A stretch of 64,000 nucleotides of DNA from Rhodococcus tukisamuensis NBRC 100609 (GTDB lineage Bacteria > Actinomycetota > Actinomycetes > Mycobacteriales > Mycobacteriaceae): contig NZ_BCXG01000021.1 of assembly GCF_001894985.1 (NCBI RefSeq), forward strand, positions 1 through 64,000. Direction: 5' to 3'. The translations under genes and the position numbers were made by a program. Shown here in pieces: positions 45,611 through 56,183 of the stretch. The notes under the pieces are model-generated. The model searched no databases. It saw only the letters and a list, made by a program, of their open reading frames with translations, and had not been told where the DNA came from. Positions within the stretch are counted from its first letter, which is position 1. Every line of letters begins with the position of its first letter.

Positions 45611-46609
45611 ATGTCCGCCCGCTCACTCCCGATCATCGATCTGGAGAACCTCGACGTCGACGCTCTCCGTGAGGTCACGCACGAGATCGGATTCTTCTAC
45701 CTGACCGGTCACGGCATCGACCAGCAGCTCACCGACGACCTGATCGCCGCCGCCCGTGAGTTCTTCGCGCTGCCCGAGGCCGACAAACTCGAGATCGAGA
45801 ACAGCAACTCGCCGCACTTCCGCGGTTACACCCGCGTCGGCGGCGAGCGCACCCAGGGCTACATCGACTGGCGCGAGCAGCTCGACATCGGGCCCGAGCG
45901 CGCCGCGGTGGAGCCGATCGACCCGGCCCGCCCGTGGGACGTGCTGCACGGGCCCAACCTGTGGCCGGCCCGGGTCCCGCGGCTGCGCGACCTGGCGCTC
46001 GAGTGGTCGGCCCAGGCGCAGTCCGCGGGGCTCCGACTGATCAGCGGATGGGCGGTCTCGCTCGGCGCGCCCGCCGACTTCTTCGACGCCGCGTTCGCCG
46101 ACCCCGATCCGCTGCTGAAGATCGCCCGCTACCCGGGCCACGACGGCTCGGTCACCGACCAGGGCGTCGGCAGCCACAAGGACGTCGGGGCGCTGACCCT
46201 GCTGTACCCGGAGCCGGGCAGCGCCGGCTTCCAGGTGGAGACGGACGACGGCTGGCTGGACGTCGCACCGATCCCCGGACACCTGCTCGTCAACATCGGC
46301 GAGCTGCTCGAGGTGGCCACCGGCGGCTACCTCAAGGCCACCGTGCACCGGGTGCTGCCGCCGGCCGCCGGCACCGACCGGGTCTCGCTGCCGTTCTTCC
46401 TCAACCCCGGCTACGACCAGGCCCTGCCGACGGTGCCGCTGTCGCCCGAACTCGCGGCCGAGGCCGCCGGCGTCGGACCCGACCAGCACGGCGGCACCCT
46501 GCACGCCCGTTACGGACTCAACGCCCTCAAGTCGCGCCTGCGCGCGCACCCGAACGTCACCGAGCGGTACCACCGCGACCTGCTCGACCTGCCCGCCCTG
46601 CGCGGCTGA
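45611..46609 (+). CDS. Isopenicillin-N-synthase-family 2OG/Fe(II)-type oxygenase
   Basis: A 332-residue non-heme iron oxygenase. The facial triad is His189-x-Asp191 ('GSHKDVGALTLL') and His246 ('ATVHRV'); Arg257 and Ser259 in 'RVSLPFF' match the 2-oxoglutarate-binding RxS. The N-terminal 'IGFFYLTGHGID' is the DIOX_N domain. ATG at 45611 after AAAGGA. It is first in an operon with metQ-metN-metI behind a Cys-codon leader, so it may oxidise an imported organosulfur compound. The reaction is unknown. Confidence 0.88.
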   Translation: MSARSLPIIDLENLDVDALREVTHEIGFFYLTGHGIDQQLTDDLIAAAREFFALPEADKLEIENSNSPHFRGYTRVGGERTQGYIDWREQLDIGPERAAVEPIDPARPWDVLHGPNLWPARVPRLRDLALEWSAQAQSAGLRLISGWAVSLGAPADFFDAAFADPDPLLKIARYPGHDGSVTDQGVGSHKDVGALTLLYPEPGSAGFQVETDDGWLDVAPIPGHLLVNIGELLEVATGGYLKATVHRVLPPAAGTDRVSLPFFLNPGYDQALPTVPLSPELAAEAAGVGPDQHGGTLHARYGLNALKSRLRAHPNVTERYHRDLLDLPALRG

Positions 46610-46640
46610 CCCTCTCGACCCCACCGGAAGGTATCTCCCA

Positions 46641-47474
46641 ATGTTCTTGCGCCGCACCGCTGTTCTCTCCGCCGCCGCCCTGCTCACCGCCGGTCTCGCC
46701 GCCTGCTCCTCGGGCGGTGACGGGGAGAAGTTGGTGATCTCCGCGTCGAGCACGCCGCACGTCGAGATCCTCGAGCACATCGCCGACTCCGGCGCCCTCG
46801 GCGACGTCAAGCTCGACATCAAGCCCGTCACCGGCGAGATCGACCCCAACGAACTGCTCGTCGCCGGCGACGTGCAGGCCAACTACTTCCAGCACGCCCC
46901 GTACCTCGCCGACTGGCAGAAGCAGAAGGGCGTCGACGACCTCGTCTCCGTCGCCGACGTGCACCTCGAGCCGATGGGCCTGTACTCCGAGAAGGTCACC
47001 GCCGTCGACCAGATCGTCGACGGGTCGACCATCGCCCTGCCCAAGGACACCACCAACTTCGCGCGCGGCCTGTACCTGCTCGAGTCGGCCAAGCTGATCG
47101 AGATGGACGTGCCGTTCGCCGACGCCGACCTGTCCGTCGTCACGCAGAAGAACATCAAGGCCAACCCGAAGAACCTGAAGTTCGTCGAGATCGAGCGCTC
47201 CCAGATCGCCCGCAACCTCGGCGACCCGCAGATCACCGCGGCCGTCATCAACTCGAACTACGCGATCGAGGCAGGCCTGGTCCCGGCCGACGACGCGCTG
47301 CTCTCCGAGAACGTCGAGAACAACCCGTTCGCGAACCTGCTCGTCGTTCGCGCTGCGACGGAGAACGACCCGGGCGTCAAGGCCCTCGCCGCCGCTCTCG
47401 TCTCCCCGGAGACCGCCGCCTGGATCCAGGAGAACTACCACGGTTCCGTCGTCCCGGTTCACGCGGCCAACTGA
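46641..47474 (+). CDS. metQ: MetQ-type methionine-binding lipoprotein
   Basis: A 277-residue NlpA/MetQ family substrate-binding protein. The signal peptide ends in lipobox LAAC with Cys22. Family motifs are 'HVEILEHIA', 'LDIKPVTGEIDPNELLVAGD' and 'YFQHAPYLADW'. It delivers D- or L-methionine, or possibly another sulfur amino acid, to MetNI. GGAAGG precedes the ATG. Spacing to the oxygenase gene is 31 bp. Confidence 0.93.
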   Translation: MFLRRTAVLSAAALLTAGLAACSSGGDGEKLVISASSTPHVEILEHIADSGALGDVKLDIKPVTGEIDPNELLVAGDVQANYFQHAPYLADWQKQKGVDDLVSVADVHLEPMGLYSEKVTAVDQIVDGSTIALPKDTTNFARGLYLLESAKLIEMDVPFADADLSVVTQKNIKANPKNLKFVEIERSQIARNLGDPQITAAVINSNYAIEAGLVPADDALLSENVENNPFANLLVVRAATENDPGVKALAAALVSPETAAWIQENYHGSVVPVHAAN

Positions 47475-48508
47475 TGATCGTCATCGAGAACCTGGTCAAG
47501 ACCTACCCCGCCGCCGCCGGCGCGGGGGAGGTCTCGGCCCTGCGCGGCATCGACCTCGAGATCGCCGAGGGCGAGATCTTCGGCATCGTCGGGCCGTCGG
47601 GTGCGGGCAAGTCGACGCTGCTGCGGTGCCTGAACCTGCTCGAGAGCCCGACCAGCGGGCGCATCGTGCTCCGCGGCGACGACGTCTCGCAGCTGACTGG
47701 CGCCGGCCAGCGGCAGGCGCGTCGCCGCATCGGCACCGTGTTCCAGCAGTTCAACCTGCTGCACTCGCGGACGGTGCGGGCGAACGTCGAGTTCCCGCTG
47801 GAGCTGGCCGGACTGGGCCGCACGCAGCGCCGGGCCCGCGCCGACGAGCTGATCGAGCTGGTCGGGCTGGCGGGCAAGGAGAAGGCCTTCCCCTCGCAGC
47901 TGTCCGGCGGCCAGCAGCAGCGGGTCGGCATCGCCCGCGCTCTCGCGTCGGAGCCAGACGTGCTGCTGTGCGACGAGGCGACCAGCGCCCTCGACCCCGA
48001 CACCACCGACCAGGTGCTGGACCTGCTGGCGGAGCTCAACGGCAGGATCGGCGTCACCGTTGTGCTCATCACCCACGAGCTGGGGGTGCTGCGCCGCATC
48101 TGCACGTCCGCCGCCCGGCTCGACGACGGCCGGATCGCCGAGACAGGCCGGATCCTCGACCTGGTCGGTACGCCCGGCTCGGTCCTGGGGTCGGCGATCG
48201 TCCCGGTCGGGGACGATCCGTCCGCGGGGGACGGCGCGGACACGGCGCTGGTCACGACGATCGGTGACGAGGCGCACGGGCCGTGGCTCGCCCAGCTCGT
48301 GCGCAAGCTCGACGTCGACATCTCGGTGGTCGGGGGTCGCGTGGAACAGGTCGCCGGCGTCACCGTCGGCCGGCTGCGTCTGCGCTTCGGCCCCGACGTG
48401 AACCGGGCGGACGTCGCCGCGTTCGTGGACGCCCAGTCGGGTACCACCCTGGCCTGGGGCGAGGGACCGGAAACGATCGGCGCAGTGACGCAGGGAGCAA
48501 CCGCATGA
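47474..48508 (+). CDS. metN: MetN-type methionine ABC transporter ATPase
   Basis: A 344-residue ATPase: Walker A 'GPSGAGKST' near residue 40, signature 'LSGGQQQR' near 140, Walker B 'LLCDEATSALDP' near 160, and a C-terminal NIL domain (about 265-340) that binds substrate and gives trans-inhibition in E. coli MetN. The ATG shares one base with the metQ stop. Confidence 0.94.
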   Translation: MIVIENLVKTYPAAAGAGEVSALRGIDLEIAEGEIFGIVGPSGAGKSTLLRCLNLLESPTSGRIVLRGDDVSQLTGAGQRQARRRIGTVFQQFNLLHSRTVRANVEFPLELAGLGRTQRRARADELIELVGLAGKEKAFPSQLSGGQQQRVGIARALASEPDVLLCDEATSALDPDTTDQVLDLLAELNGRIGVTVVLITHELGVLRRICTSAARLDDGRIAETGRILDLVGTPGSVLGSAIVPVGDDPSAGDGADTALVTTIGDEAHGPWLAQLVRKLDVDISVVGGRVEQVAGVTVGRLRLRFGPDVNRADVAAFVDAQSGTTLAWGEGPETIGAVTQGATA

Positions 48509-49173
48509 ACAAGCTGACCTGGTTCGACTCGCTGCCCGAGGTGTGGGAGGCGACGCAGGAGACCCTCTACATGGTGTCGATCTCGTTCCTGCTCACCGTG
48601 ATCGGGGGGATCCTGCTCGGCGTGGTGCTGCACGTGACCTCGCCGAGCGGGCTGTGGCCGCAGCGCGCCGTCAACGGCGTGCTCGGCGCGATCGTCAACA
48701 TCTTCCGGTCGCTGCCGTTCCTGATCCTGATGATCGCCCTGATCGGCGTCACCCGGCTGGTCGTCGGCACCGCGATCGGGCCGACCGCGGCGATCGTGCC
48801 GCTGACGATCGGCGCGATCCCGTTCTACGCGCGCGTGGTCGAGTCGTCGCTGCGCGAGGTCCCCGTCGGCCGCGTCGAGGCGGCGCAGGCGATGGGGGCG
48901 ACCAACGGTCAGATCGTGCGCAAAGTGCTGCTGCCGGAGTCGGTTTCGTCGCTGGTGGCGGGCGCGACCCTGACCGTGGTGCTGCTCGTCGGGTACTCGG
49001 CGATGGCCGGCGTCATCGGCGGCGGCGGGCTGGGCGACTTCGCGATCGTCTACGGCTACCAGCGGTTCAACACGCCGGTGCTGCTCGTTGCGGTCGTGGT
49101 GCTCATCGTGCTGGTGCAGATCCTGCAGTCCATCGGCGACGGCGTCGTGCGGGCGCTGGCCCACCGGCGCTGA
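48505..49173 (+). CDS. metI: MetI-type methionine ABC transporter permease
   Basis: A 222-residue permease with five to six membrane helices. The EAA loop that docks to MetN is 'EAAQAMGATNGQIVRKVLLP', and 'NIFRSLPFLILMI' is the conserved MetI second helix. The ATG overlaps the metN stop (ATGA). A strong inverted repeat follows the stop. Confidence 0.94.
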   Translation: MNKLTWFDSLPEVWEATQETLYMVSISFLLTVIGGILLGVVLHVTSPSGLWPQRAVNGVLGAIVNIFRSLPFLILMIALIGVTRLVVGTAIGPTAAIVPLTIGAIPFYARVVESSLREVPVGRVEAAQAMGATNGQIVRKVLLPESVSSLVAGATLTVVLLVGYSAMAGVIGGGGLGDFAIVYGYQRFNTPVLLVAVVVLIVLVQILQSIGDGVVRALAHRR

Positions 49174-49180
49174 CGCGCCC

Positions 49181-49220
49181 GTGCGTGGTTTTGGTGGTCG
49201 GAGCTACCAAAACCACGCAC
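49181..49220. terminator. Inverted repeat between metI and mtr
   Basis: GTGCGTGGTTTTGGT (49181-49195) pairs with ACCAAAACCACGCAC (49206-49220), 15 bp exact, between two convergent genes. It is AT-richer than the surroundings and would form a stable stem on either transcript. Confidence 0.75.
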
Positions 49221-49239
49221 AGGCGGCGGAGCCGCCTAC
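49221..49239 (-). repeat. Stop-codon-embedded GC hairpin repeat, copy 2
   Basis: On the minus strand this reads GTAGGCGGCTCCGCCGCCT; its TAG is the stop codon of mtr. Same element as at 33653-33671 and 60755-60773. Confidence 0.6.
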
Positions 49240-50606
49240 AGGCCGAGGAGGGCGTTCTCGACGACCTCGGCCAGCGCCGGGTGGATCCAGTACTGGCCGC
49301 GGGCCATGTCCTGGGCACTGAGGCCGAACGACATCGCCTGGATCAGCGGCTGGATCACCGTCGACGCCTGCGCGCCGATGATGTGCGCGCCGAGCAGCCG
49401 TCCGGTGCCGCGCTCGGCGATCACCTTGCACAGTCCCTCGGTGTCCTCCATCGCCCATCCGTAGGCGACGTCCGAGTAGCTCTGTACCTTCACGGAGATG
49501 TCGAGGCCCTGCTCGCGGGCCTGCTCCTCGGTGAGCCCGACGTCCGCGATCTGCGGGTCGGTGAACACCGCGGCCGGCACGAACCGGTGATCGGTTTCGA
49601 CCAGGTCGGCGTCCTCGGCCCACGCGCCGCGCAGCAGGTTCTCCTGCACCACCCGCGCCTCGTGGTTGGCGACGTGCTTGAGCTGGTAGGGCGAGGACAC
49701 GTCGCCGAGCGCGAACACCCCCTCGGCGGTGGTGCGCTGGTACCGGTCGACCACGATGCGGCCGGTCTCGTCGACGTCGATGCCCGCCGTGTCGGCGCCG
49801 AGCCGGTCCCCGTTCGGGGCGCGGCCCACCGCGACGAGCAGGGCGTCGCCGGCGACCCGGCTGCCGTCCGCCAGCTCGATCTCCACGGAGTCGCCGTCGC
49901 CGCGCACCGACGCGACCGGGTGCCCGAGGCGCACGTCCCACTTGGCGTGGGCCAGTTCGGTGAACCGGTCGGAGATGTCGCGGTCGAGGTGGCGGAGCAG
50001 GCGGTCGCCGCGGCCGATGATCGACACCCGGCTGCCCAGCGCGGAGAAGACGTGCGCGAACTCGGCGCCGATGAAGCCGGAACCCAGGATCACCAGGTGT
50101 TCGGGCAGTTCCGGCAGCCGCATGATGTCGTCGTTGGTGTAGTACCGGACGCCGCTGTCGCGCACCTCGGCGGGGATGATCGGCCGCGACCCGGCGGCGA
50201 TCACGACCTGGTCGGCGGTGATCACCTCGCCGGTCCCGGTGTCGATCCGGCGCGGTCCGACGAACCGGGCGTGGCCGGAGTACACGGTGGTGTTGGGGCT
50301 CTCGTCCCGCCGGTACCGCATGCCGCCCGCCGAGATCGGGTCGATCCGGTCGAACACCCGGGCCACGATGTCCGGCCAGCGCACCTTGTCCACGTGCGCG
50401 TCCACGCCGTACCGGCCGGCGTGCTCGACGGTCCGCGCGACGTCCGCGGCGTAGACGAACATCTTGGTGGGGATGCACCCGACGTTCAGGCAGGTGCCGC
50501 CGAAGACGCCGTCCTCGAGGATCGCCACCTGCAGGTCCGCGAACCGGTCGTCGAGGATGGTGTTGCCGGAGCCGGATCCGATGATCGCGAGGTCGTAGTG
50601 GGTCAT
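49236..50606 (-). CDS. mtr: Mycothione reductase
   Basis: A 456-residue FAD/NADPH disulfide oxidoreductase that reduces mycothiol disulfide, the actinobacterial counterpart of glutathione reductase. FAD-binding 'IIGSGSGN' is at residues 8-15 and the redox-active disulfide Cys39/Cys44 in 'GGTCLNVGC'. The second Rossmann motif is '[20 protein letters not shown]', and the active-site His lies in '[15 protein letters not shown]'. Its neighbour and order relative to mqo are as in M. tuberculosis Rv2855-Rv2852c. The ATG overlaps the end of the hydrolase gene. Confidence 0.95.
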   Translation of the reverse strand: MTHYDLAIIGSGSGNTILDDRFADLQVAILEDGVFGGTCLNVGCIPTKMFVYAADVARTVEHAGRYGVDAHVDKVRWPDIVARVFDRIDPISAGGMRYRRDESPNTTVYSGHARFVGPRRIDTGTGEVITADQVVIAAGSRPIIPAEVRDSGVRYYTNDDIMRLPELPEHLVILGSGFIGAEFAHVFSALGSRVSIIGRGDRLLRHLDRDISDRFTELAHAKWDVRLGHPVASVRGDGDSVEIELADGSRVAGDALLVAVGRAPNGDRLGADTAGIDVDETGRIVVDRYQRTTAEGVFALGDVSSPYQLKHVANHEARVVQENLLRGAWAEDADLVETDHRFVPAAVFTDPQIADVGLTEEQAREQGLDISVKVQSYSDVAYGWAMEDTEGLCKVIAERGTGRLLGAHIIGAQASTVIQPLIQAMSFGLSAQDMARGQYWIHPALAEVVENALLGL

Positions 50607-51631
50607 CGCAGGTGCCCGTTCAGCCAGTCGAGCCACTGGTCCAGTTCGGTGAAGGCCTGCTTGCGCGGCGCCTCGGTGGACAGGAAGACGTCGTGCCGTG
50701 CGCCCTCGATCGGGACGATGGTGGTCCGGTCGCCCAGACACCCTGCCCACCGGGCGATCTGCGTCACGTCGAGCACCAGGTCCGCCGCGTCGGACTTGTC
50801 CGTGTACTTGCGCGAGACGTGGGATTCCTTGGACCGCAGGATGAGTGAGGGCACACCGACGTCCAGGCCGCGGTGCAGGCGGGCGTGCCCGGCCCGGATC
50901 GCGCGCAGCCAGCCGAAGGTCACCGGGAATCCGCTGAGCGGCTTCCACTCCAGGTTGTAGTCCCACTCGCCACTCGAGTCGCGGTGCAGGCTGCGGCCGT
51001 AGACGTCCGAGAGCGGCTGGCCGACCGTGAGCTTGTCCCGGACCCGGCCGATCGCGTCCACCGCGACCGTCCCGACGCTGCGCAGGTACGACGGGCCCTG
51101 CAGGTCGAACCAGGGGCTGTTGAGGACCATGCCGGTCACCCCGGCACCCGCCACGCCCGCGGGCCGGGCCCGCACCCGGTCCATCCACAGCGGCACGATC
51201 AGGCCGCCGGTCGAGTGCGCCACGAGCAGGACGGAGCCCTCGCCGGTCCCGGCGGCGTCCGCGTCGCCGCCGACCTCGGCACGCACGATCTCCAGCGCCC
51301 GGTCGAGCTCCTGGTCGTAGGACGTGAGGTCGGTCACAAAATGTGGGGTCTGGCCGGGGCGAAGTGAACGGCCGCACTTGCGCAGGTCGAGCGCGAAGAA
51401 CGCGTATCCTTGCTCGTGGAAGTGCTCTGCCAGGTGTTCCTGGAAGAAGTAGTCGGTGAATCCGTGGACGTACAGGACCGCGCGGCCGTGCTCCGCCGCG
51501 GAAGGTCCTTGTGGGGGGTGGTACCGGACCAGGGTGGCCTCGACCGTGCCCTCGCCGTCCGGATCGTTCCCGAGGGGGATGCTGCATTGCTGGTAGGCGT
51601 CGCCGAGGACGTCCGGAGCCCATGTAGTCAC
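50603..51631 (-). CDS. Alpha/beta hydrolase (Rv2854-like)
   Basis: A 342-residue serine hydrolase of the lysophospholipase-like Hydrolase_4 group. The oxyanion strand is '[20 protein letters not shown]', the nucleophile elbow AHSTGG, and a catalytic His is probable in 'GARHDVF'. It overlaps mtr by 4 bp, matching Rv2854-Rv2855. A minus-strand TAACAT (51640-51645) lies 8 nt before the GTG start, so its transcript may be leaderless. The substrate is unknown. Confidence 0.88.
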   Translation of the reverse strand: MTTWAPDVLGDAYQQCSIPLGNDPDGEGTVEATLVRYHPPQGPSAAEHGRAVLYVHGFTDYFFQEHLAEHFHEQGYAFFALDLRKCGRSLRPGQTPHFVTDLTSYDQELDRALEIVRAEVGGDADAAGTGEGSVLLVAHSTGGLIVPLWMDRVRARPAGVAGAGVTGMVLNSPWFDLQGPSYLRSVGTVAVDAIGRVRDKLTVGQPLSDVYGRSLHRDSSGEWDYNLEWKPLSGFPVTFGWLRAIRAGHARLHRGLDVGVPSLILRSKESHVSRKYTDKSDAADLVLDVTQIARWAGCLGDRTTIVPIEGARHDVFLSTEAPRKQAFTELDQWLDWLNGHLR

Positions 51632-51774
51632 AGATCACAATGTTAGTGGGCTGGTATCCGGTCCGCAGTGGCGCACAATTGGGTGGGGTCATCGGCGTAC
51701 TTATGCGCGGGTAACCTATCGGCTGCAGTCGGCGCGACTGCCCACTGCCAATGGACAAGGAAGTCGATTTTCCA

Positions 51775-53289
51775 GTGTCAGACAATAATGCGGTAGAGAC
51801 CAAGACCGACGTAGTGCTCGTAGGTGCGGGCATCATGAGTGCCACCCTCGGGGCGCTCCTGCGACAGCTGCAGCCGGACTGGTCCATCAGTGTGTTCGAG
51901 CGGCTCGACGCCGCGGCCGCGGAGAGCAGCGACCCGTGGAACAACGCGGGCACCGGGCACTCCGCACTGTGCGAGCTCAACTACACGCCCGAGAACAAGG
52001 ACGGCTCCGTCGACATCGCCAAGGCGATCAACGTCAACGAGCAGTTCCAGGTCTCGCGGCAGTTCTGGGCGCACGCGCTCGAGAACGGTGTGCTCACCGA
52101 GGCACGGGAGTTCGTCAACCCGATCCCGCACGTGAGCTTCGTGCACGGCGCGGACAACGTGAAGTACCTGCGCAAGCGCTACGACGCGCTCGCCGGGCAC
52201 CCGCTGTTCGCGGGCATGGAGTACACCGAGAGCCCCGACGAGTTCGCCCGTCGCCTGCCGCTGATGGCCAAGGGTCGCGACTTCTCCGAGCCGGTCGCGC
52301 TGAACTGGTCCGACGGTGGCACCGACGTCGACTTCGGCGCGCTCACCAAGCAGCTGCTCAACCACGTCGCGTCCTCCGGTGGCACCGTCCACTTCGGGCA
52401 CGAGGTGACGGGGATCTCGAAGCAGTCCGACGGCAGCTGGACGCTCAAGGTGCACAACCGTCGCACCCGCGCGAGCAAGACCGTCAACGCCAAGTTCGTC
52501 TTCGTCGGCGCCGGCGGCGGCGCCCTGCACCTGCTGCAGAAGTCCGGTATCGCCGAGGCCAAGGGCTTCGGCGGGTTCCCGGTCAGCGGTGCGTTCCTGC
52601 GCTGCACCAACCCGGAGCTGATCGACCAGCACCGCGCGAAGGTGTACGGCAAGGCCGCGGTCGGCGCCCCGCCGATGTCGGTTCCGCACCTCGACACCCG
52701 GGTGATCAACGGCAAGCCGGGACTGCTGTTCGGCCCCTACGCCGGCTGGTCGCCGAAGTTCCTCAAGCAGGGCCGGCTCACCGACCTGCCCGGGTCGATC
52801 AAGCCGAACAACCTGTTCTCGATGCTCGGCGTGGGTCTGACCGAGTTGGGCCTGACCAAGTACCTGATCTCTGAGCTGCTGCAGTCGCCGGAGGACCGGA
52901 TCGGCACGCTCGGCGAGTTCGTCCCCGAGGCGCAGGGCAAGGACTGGGAGCTGATCACCGCCGGCCAGCGCGTGCAGGTGATCCGCCGCAAGGGCAAGGG
53001 CGGCGTGCTCGAGTTCGGCACCGCCGTCGTCACCGCCGGCGACGGCTCCATCGCCGGCCTGCTCGGCGCGTCCCCGGGCGCCTCGACCGCGGTCCCCGCG
53101 ATGATCGACGTACTGCAGCGCTGCTTCGGCGACAAGTTCGCCTCCTGGGAGCCGAAGCTCAAGCAGATGGTGCCCTCGCTCGGCGTCAAGCTGTCGGACA
53201 ACGAGGCGCTCTTCCGTGAGGTCTGGGACTGGACGAACCGCGTCCTCGAACTGGGCACCGACGAGATGGCCACCGCCGTCACCGCCTGA
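51775..53289 (+). CDS. mqo: Malate:quinone oxidoreductase
   Basis: A 504-residue membrane-associated flavoprotein that oxidises malate to oxaloacetate and passes electrons to menaquinone. FAD-binding '[20 protein letters not shown]' is near the N-terminus. '[20 protein letters not shown]', '[13 protein letters not shown]' and '[15 protein letters not shown]' are Mqo signatures. The GTG at 51775 aligns with the known M. tuberculosis start and follows AAGGAAG; an ATG at 51751 would add eight residues without a ribosome binding site. Confidence 0.96.
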   Translation: MSDNNAVETKTDVVLVGAGIMSATLGALLRQLQPDWSISVFERLDAAAAESSDPWNNAGTGHSALCELNYTPENKDGSVDIAKAINVNEQFQVSRQFWAHALENGVLTEAREFVNPIPHVSFVHGADNVKYLRKRYDALAGHPLFAGMEYTESPDEFARRLPLMAKGRDFSEPVALNWSDGGTDVDFGALTKQLLNHVASSGGTVHFGHEVTGISKQSDGSWTLKVHNRRTRASKTVNAKFVFVGAGGGALHLLQKSGIAEAKGFGGFPVSGAFLRCTNPELIDQHRAKVYGKAAVGAPPMSVPHLDTRVINGKPGLLFGPYAGWSPKFLKQGRLTDLPGSIKPNNLFSMLGVGLTELGLTKYLISELLQSPEDRIGTLGEFVPEAQGKDWELITAGQRVQVIRRKGKGGVLEFGTAVVTAGDGSIAGLLGASPGASTAVPAMIDVLQRCFGDKFASWEPKLKQMVPSLGVKLSDNEALFREVWDWTNRVLELGTDEMATAVTA

Positions 53290-53371
53290 CGTACACAGCT
53301 CTGCCGCTCGTGCGCGGTCGACGGGTCTCACCGGCCCGTCGGCCGCGCACGAGTGCGTTGTGGGCACGGGC

Positions 53372-53515
53372 TAGAGTCGTCACCACAACATCTCGTTCGC
53401 TGCCGTGGGGAATCCTGTGTGAATCAGGTACGGTCCCGCCACTGTGACGGTTCGTCGGCCCACGCACCGAACCGGAGTCAGATCACCGCGGCCGCGACGC
53501 ATCTCGTCCGACTCC
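53372..53515 (+). ncRNA. Cobalamin riboswitch
   Basis: The region contains the B12-riboswitch core in order: GGGGAATC followed by TGTGTGAATCAGGTACGG, then TCCCGCCACTGTGACGG, and a B12-box-like AGTCAGATCACC near 53476. It ends about 35 nt before the chlD start, where a fold change could hide the GAAGGGA ribosome binding site when cobalamin is present. Boundaries are approximate. Confidence 0.85.
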
Positions 53516-53550
53516 CGGCGCGGAAACCGGGCAGTGAAGGGAATTACGCT

Positions 53551-55533
53551 GTGGCACAAACCGGTTCAGGTATCGACCCGGGCTTCCCGTTCAGTGCGAT
53601 CGTCGGTCAGGACCAGCTGCGGCTGGCCCTGACGCTGTGCGCGGTGCACCCCGGCATCGGCGGTGTGCTGGTGCGGGGGGAGAAGGGCACCGCCAAGTCG
53701 ACGGTGGTGCGGGCGCTCGCCGCGCTGCTGCCCCCGGTCGACGACGGGCGGCCCGCCCGGCTGGTGGAACTGCCCGTCGGCGCCACCGAGGACCGGGTGG
53801 TCGGGTCGCTGGACCTCGAGAAGGTGCTGCGCGACGGCGAACGCGCCTTCCAGCCGGGGCTGCTCGCCGCCGCCCACGACGGTGTCCTCTACGTCGACGA
53901 GGTGAACCTGCTGCACGACCACCTGGTGGACGTGCTGCTCGACGCCGCCGCGATGGGCCGCGTGCACATCGAGCGCGACGGCGTCTCGCACTCGCACCCC
54001 GCCCGCTTCGTCCTGGTCGGCACCATGAACCCGGAGGAGGGCGAACTCCGCCCGCAGCTCCTCGACCGCTTCGGGCTGGCCGTGGACGTCGCGGCCTCCC
54101 GCGACGTCGACACCCGCATGCAGGTGGTCCGTCGCCGGCTCGACTTCGAGGCGGACCCCGGCGGGTTCGCCGGCCGGTACGCGGAGCAGGACGCCGCCCT
54201 GGCGCGCCGGATCGCCGCCGCCCGCGCCGCCCTGCCCGCCGTCGCGCTCAGCGACACCGAGCTGCGCCGCATCGCCGCGCTCTGCGCGTCCTTCGACGTG
54301 GACGGCATGCGCGCCGACCTGGTGCTCGCGCGCACCGCGACCGCGCACGCCGCCTGGCGCGGCGCCGACGCCGTCGCCGAGGAGGACGTGCGGGTGGCCG
54401 CCGAACTGACGCTGCCGCACCGGCGTCGCCGCGACCCGTTCGACGAGCCCGGGCTGGACCCGCAGCAGCTCGAGGACGCGATGCGCGACGCCGCGGAGCA
54501 GGCTGGCCGGCCCGACCCGGACCCCGAGCCGGACCCCGATCCGGACGGCCCCGGCGGCGCGCCCGTGCCCGACGAGACGCCGACGCCCCCCGACGGACAG
54601 GCCCCCGAAACGCCCGCCGCCGATGCCCCTGCCCCCGAGGCCCCCGCGCCCGCCGAGACGGCCCCCGACGAGGCGCCCGCACGCAGCGGACCGGGGCCGG
54701 CGCCGCAGCGGCAGGCCGGCGCGCCGTCGGCCCAGTTCCGCACCCGGCTGCTGCAGATCCCCGGCGTCGGCGAGGGCGCGCCCGGCCGCCGCTCCCGGTC
54801 GCGGTCCCCGCAGGGCCGCACCGTCCGCTCCACCTCCGAGCGCGGGCACGGGCTGCACCTGGTCGGCACCCTGTTCGCCGCCGCCGAGCACCAGGTGGTG
54901 CGTGGCCGGACGACGGGCCGAATGAAGTTGGCGCCCAGTGACATCCGGGGCGCACACCGCGAGGGCCGCGAGGGCAACCTGGTGCTCTTCGTGGTCGACG
55001 CGTCCGGCTCGATGGCCGCCCGGGACCGGCTCTCCGCGGTCACCGGCGCCATCGTCTCGCTGCTGCGCGACGCCTACCAGCGCCGCGACAAGGTCGCCGT
55101 GATCACCGTCCGCGGCAGCTCCGCGGAGCTGGTGCTGCCGCCCACCTCGTCGGTGGACGTCGCGGTCCGGCGGCTGGCGTCGTTGCGCACCGGCGGCAAG
55201 ACCCCGCTGGCGCAGGGATTCCTGGAGGCCCGCAGGGTCGTGCTCCGGGAGAAGGTCCGGGACCCGCAACGACGCGCCCTGGTGGTGGCGCTGACCGACG
55301 GCCGCGCCACCGGCGGCGTCGACCCGGTCCAGCGCGCGAAGGTCGCCGCCGGCCTGCTCGCCGACGCGTCGGTCGCCTCGGTGGTCGTCGACTGCGAGTC
55401 CGGGATGATCCGGCTCGGGCTGGCCCGCGAGCTCGCGACGGCGCTGCGCGGCGCGTACGTCCGGCTCGACGAGCTGTCGGCAGAGCAGGTGGCCGGCGTG
55501 GTGCGCGCCGGCACGTCCAAGTTCGCGGCCTGA
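53551..55533 (+). CDS. chlD: Magnesium/cobalt chelatase-type AAA+/VWA subunit (ChlI-ChlD fusion)
   Basis: A 660-residue protein. The N-terminal AAA+ ATPase has Walker A 'GEKGTAKST' near residue 47 and Walker B '[10 protein letters not shown]' near 112. A linker of about 120 residues is rich in Pro, Asp and Ala (with [11 protein letters not shown]). The C-terminal von Willebrand A domain has the MIDAS motif 'DASGSMAA'. It is the counterpart of Rv2850c. In cobalamin-making actinobacteria it probably drives cobalt insertion with CobN; the riboswitch supports this. GTG start after GAAGGGA. Confidence 0.9.
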   Translation: MAQTGSGIDPGFPFSAIVGQDQLRLALTLCAVHPGIGGVLVRGEKGTAKSTVVRALAALLPPVDDGRPARLVELPVGATEDRVVGSLDLEKVLRDGERAFQPGLLAAAHDGVLYVDEVNLLHDHLVDVLLDAAAMGRVHIERDGVSHSHPARFVLVGTMNPEEGELRPQLLDRFGLAVDVAASRDVDTRMQVVRRRLDFEADPGGFAGRYAEQDAALARRIAAARAALPAVALSDTELRRIAALCASFDVDGMRADLVLARTATAHAAWRGADAVAEEDVRVAAELTLPHRRRRDPFDEPGLDPQQLEDAMRDAAEQAGRPDPDPEPDPDPDGPGGAPVPDETPTPPDGQAPETPAADAPAPEAPAPAETAPDEAPARSGPGPAPQRQAGAPSAQFRTRLLQIPGVGEGAPGRRSRSRSPQGRTVRSTSERGHGLHLVGTLFAAAEHQVVRGRTTGRMKLAPSDIRGAHREGREGNLVLFVVDASGSMAARDRLSAVTGAIVSLLRDAYQRRDKVAVITVRGSSAELVLPPTSSVDVAVRRLASLRTGGKTPLAQGFLEARRVVLREKVRDPQRRALVVALTDGRATGGVDPVQRAKVAAGLLADASVASVVVDCESGMIRLGLARELATALRGAYVRLDELSAEQVAGVVRAGTSKFAA

Positions 55534-55562
55534 GTTCGGCCGGAAGAGAAGGAGTCGTCACG

Positions 55563-56183
55563 ATGCCCAAGGGAGTCCCGCTTCCGGAGAACGTCCCCGA
55601 CGACGGTCTGACCACCCGGCAGCGCCGCAACGCGCCGGTGCTGGCCGTGCACACCGGGCCCGGCAAGGGGAAGTCGACCGCCGCGTTCGGGATGGCGCTG
55701 CGCGCCTGGAACCAGGGTTTCGACATCGGGGTGTTCCAGTTCGTCAAGAGTGCCAAGTGGAAGGTCGGCGAGGAGGCCGCGTTCCGCGCGCTCGGCGACC
55801 TGCACACCGCCACCGGCGTCGGCGGCCCGGTGCAGTGGCACAAGATGGGCGAGGGATGGTCGTGGACCCGCAAGAAGGGCAGCGACGAGGACCACGCGCA
55901 GATCGCGCTGGAGGGCTGGCAGGAGATCGCCCGGCGAATTGCCAACGAGGAGCACCGTTTCTACGTCCTCGACGAGTTCACCTACCCGCTCAAGTGGGGC
56001 TGGGTGGATGTCGACGAGGTGGTGCGGGTGCTGCGGGACCGGCCCGGCAACCAGCACGTCGTGATCACCGGCCGGGACGCGCCGCAGGCGCTGATCGACG
56101 CCGCCGACCTGGTCACCGAGATGACGAAGGTCAAGCACCCGATGGACGCCGGCCGCAAGGGCCAGCGCGGTATCGAATGGTAG
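55563..56183 (+). CDS. cobO: Cob(I)alamin adenosyltransferase (CobO/BtuR type)
   Basis: A 206-residue enzyme that adds the adenosyl group from ATP to the reduced corrinoid cobalt. The inverted P-loop is 'HTGPGKGKSTAAFGMALRA' near residue 31, and 'YVLDEFTYPLKWGWVDVDEV' is a CobA/O signature. AGAAGGAG precedes the ATG. The stop TAG lies at 56181-56183, inside the start of a 30-bp repeat array. Confidence 0.95.
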   Translation: MPKGVPLPENVPDDGLTTRQRRNAPVLAVHTGPGKGKSTAAFGMALRAWNQGFDIGVFQFVKSAKWKVGEEAAFRALGDLHTATGVGGPVQWHKMGEGWSWTRKKGSDEDHAQIALEGWQEIARRIANEEHRFYVLDEFTYPLKWGWVDVDEVVRVLRDRPGNQHVVITGRDAPQALIDAADLVTEMTKVKHPMDAGRKGQRGIEW

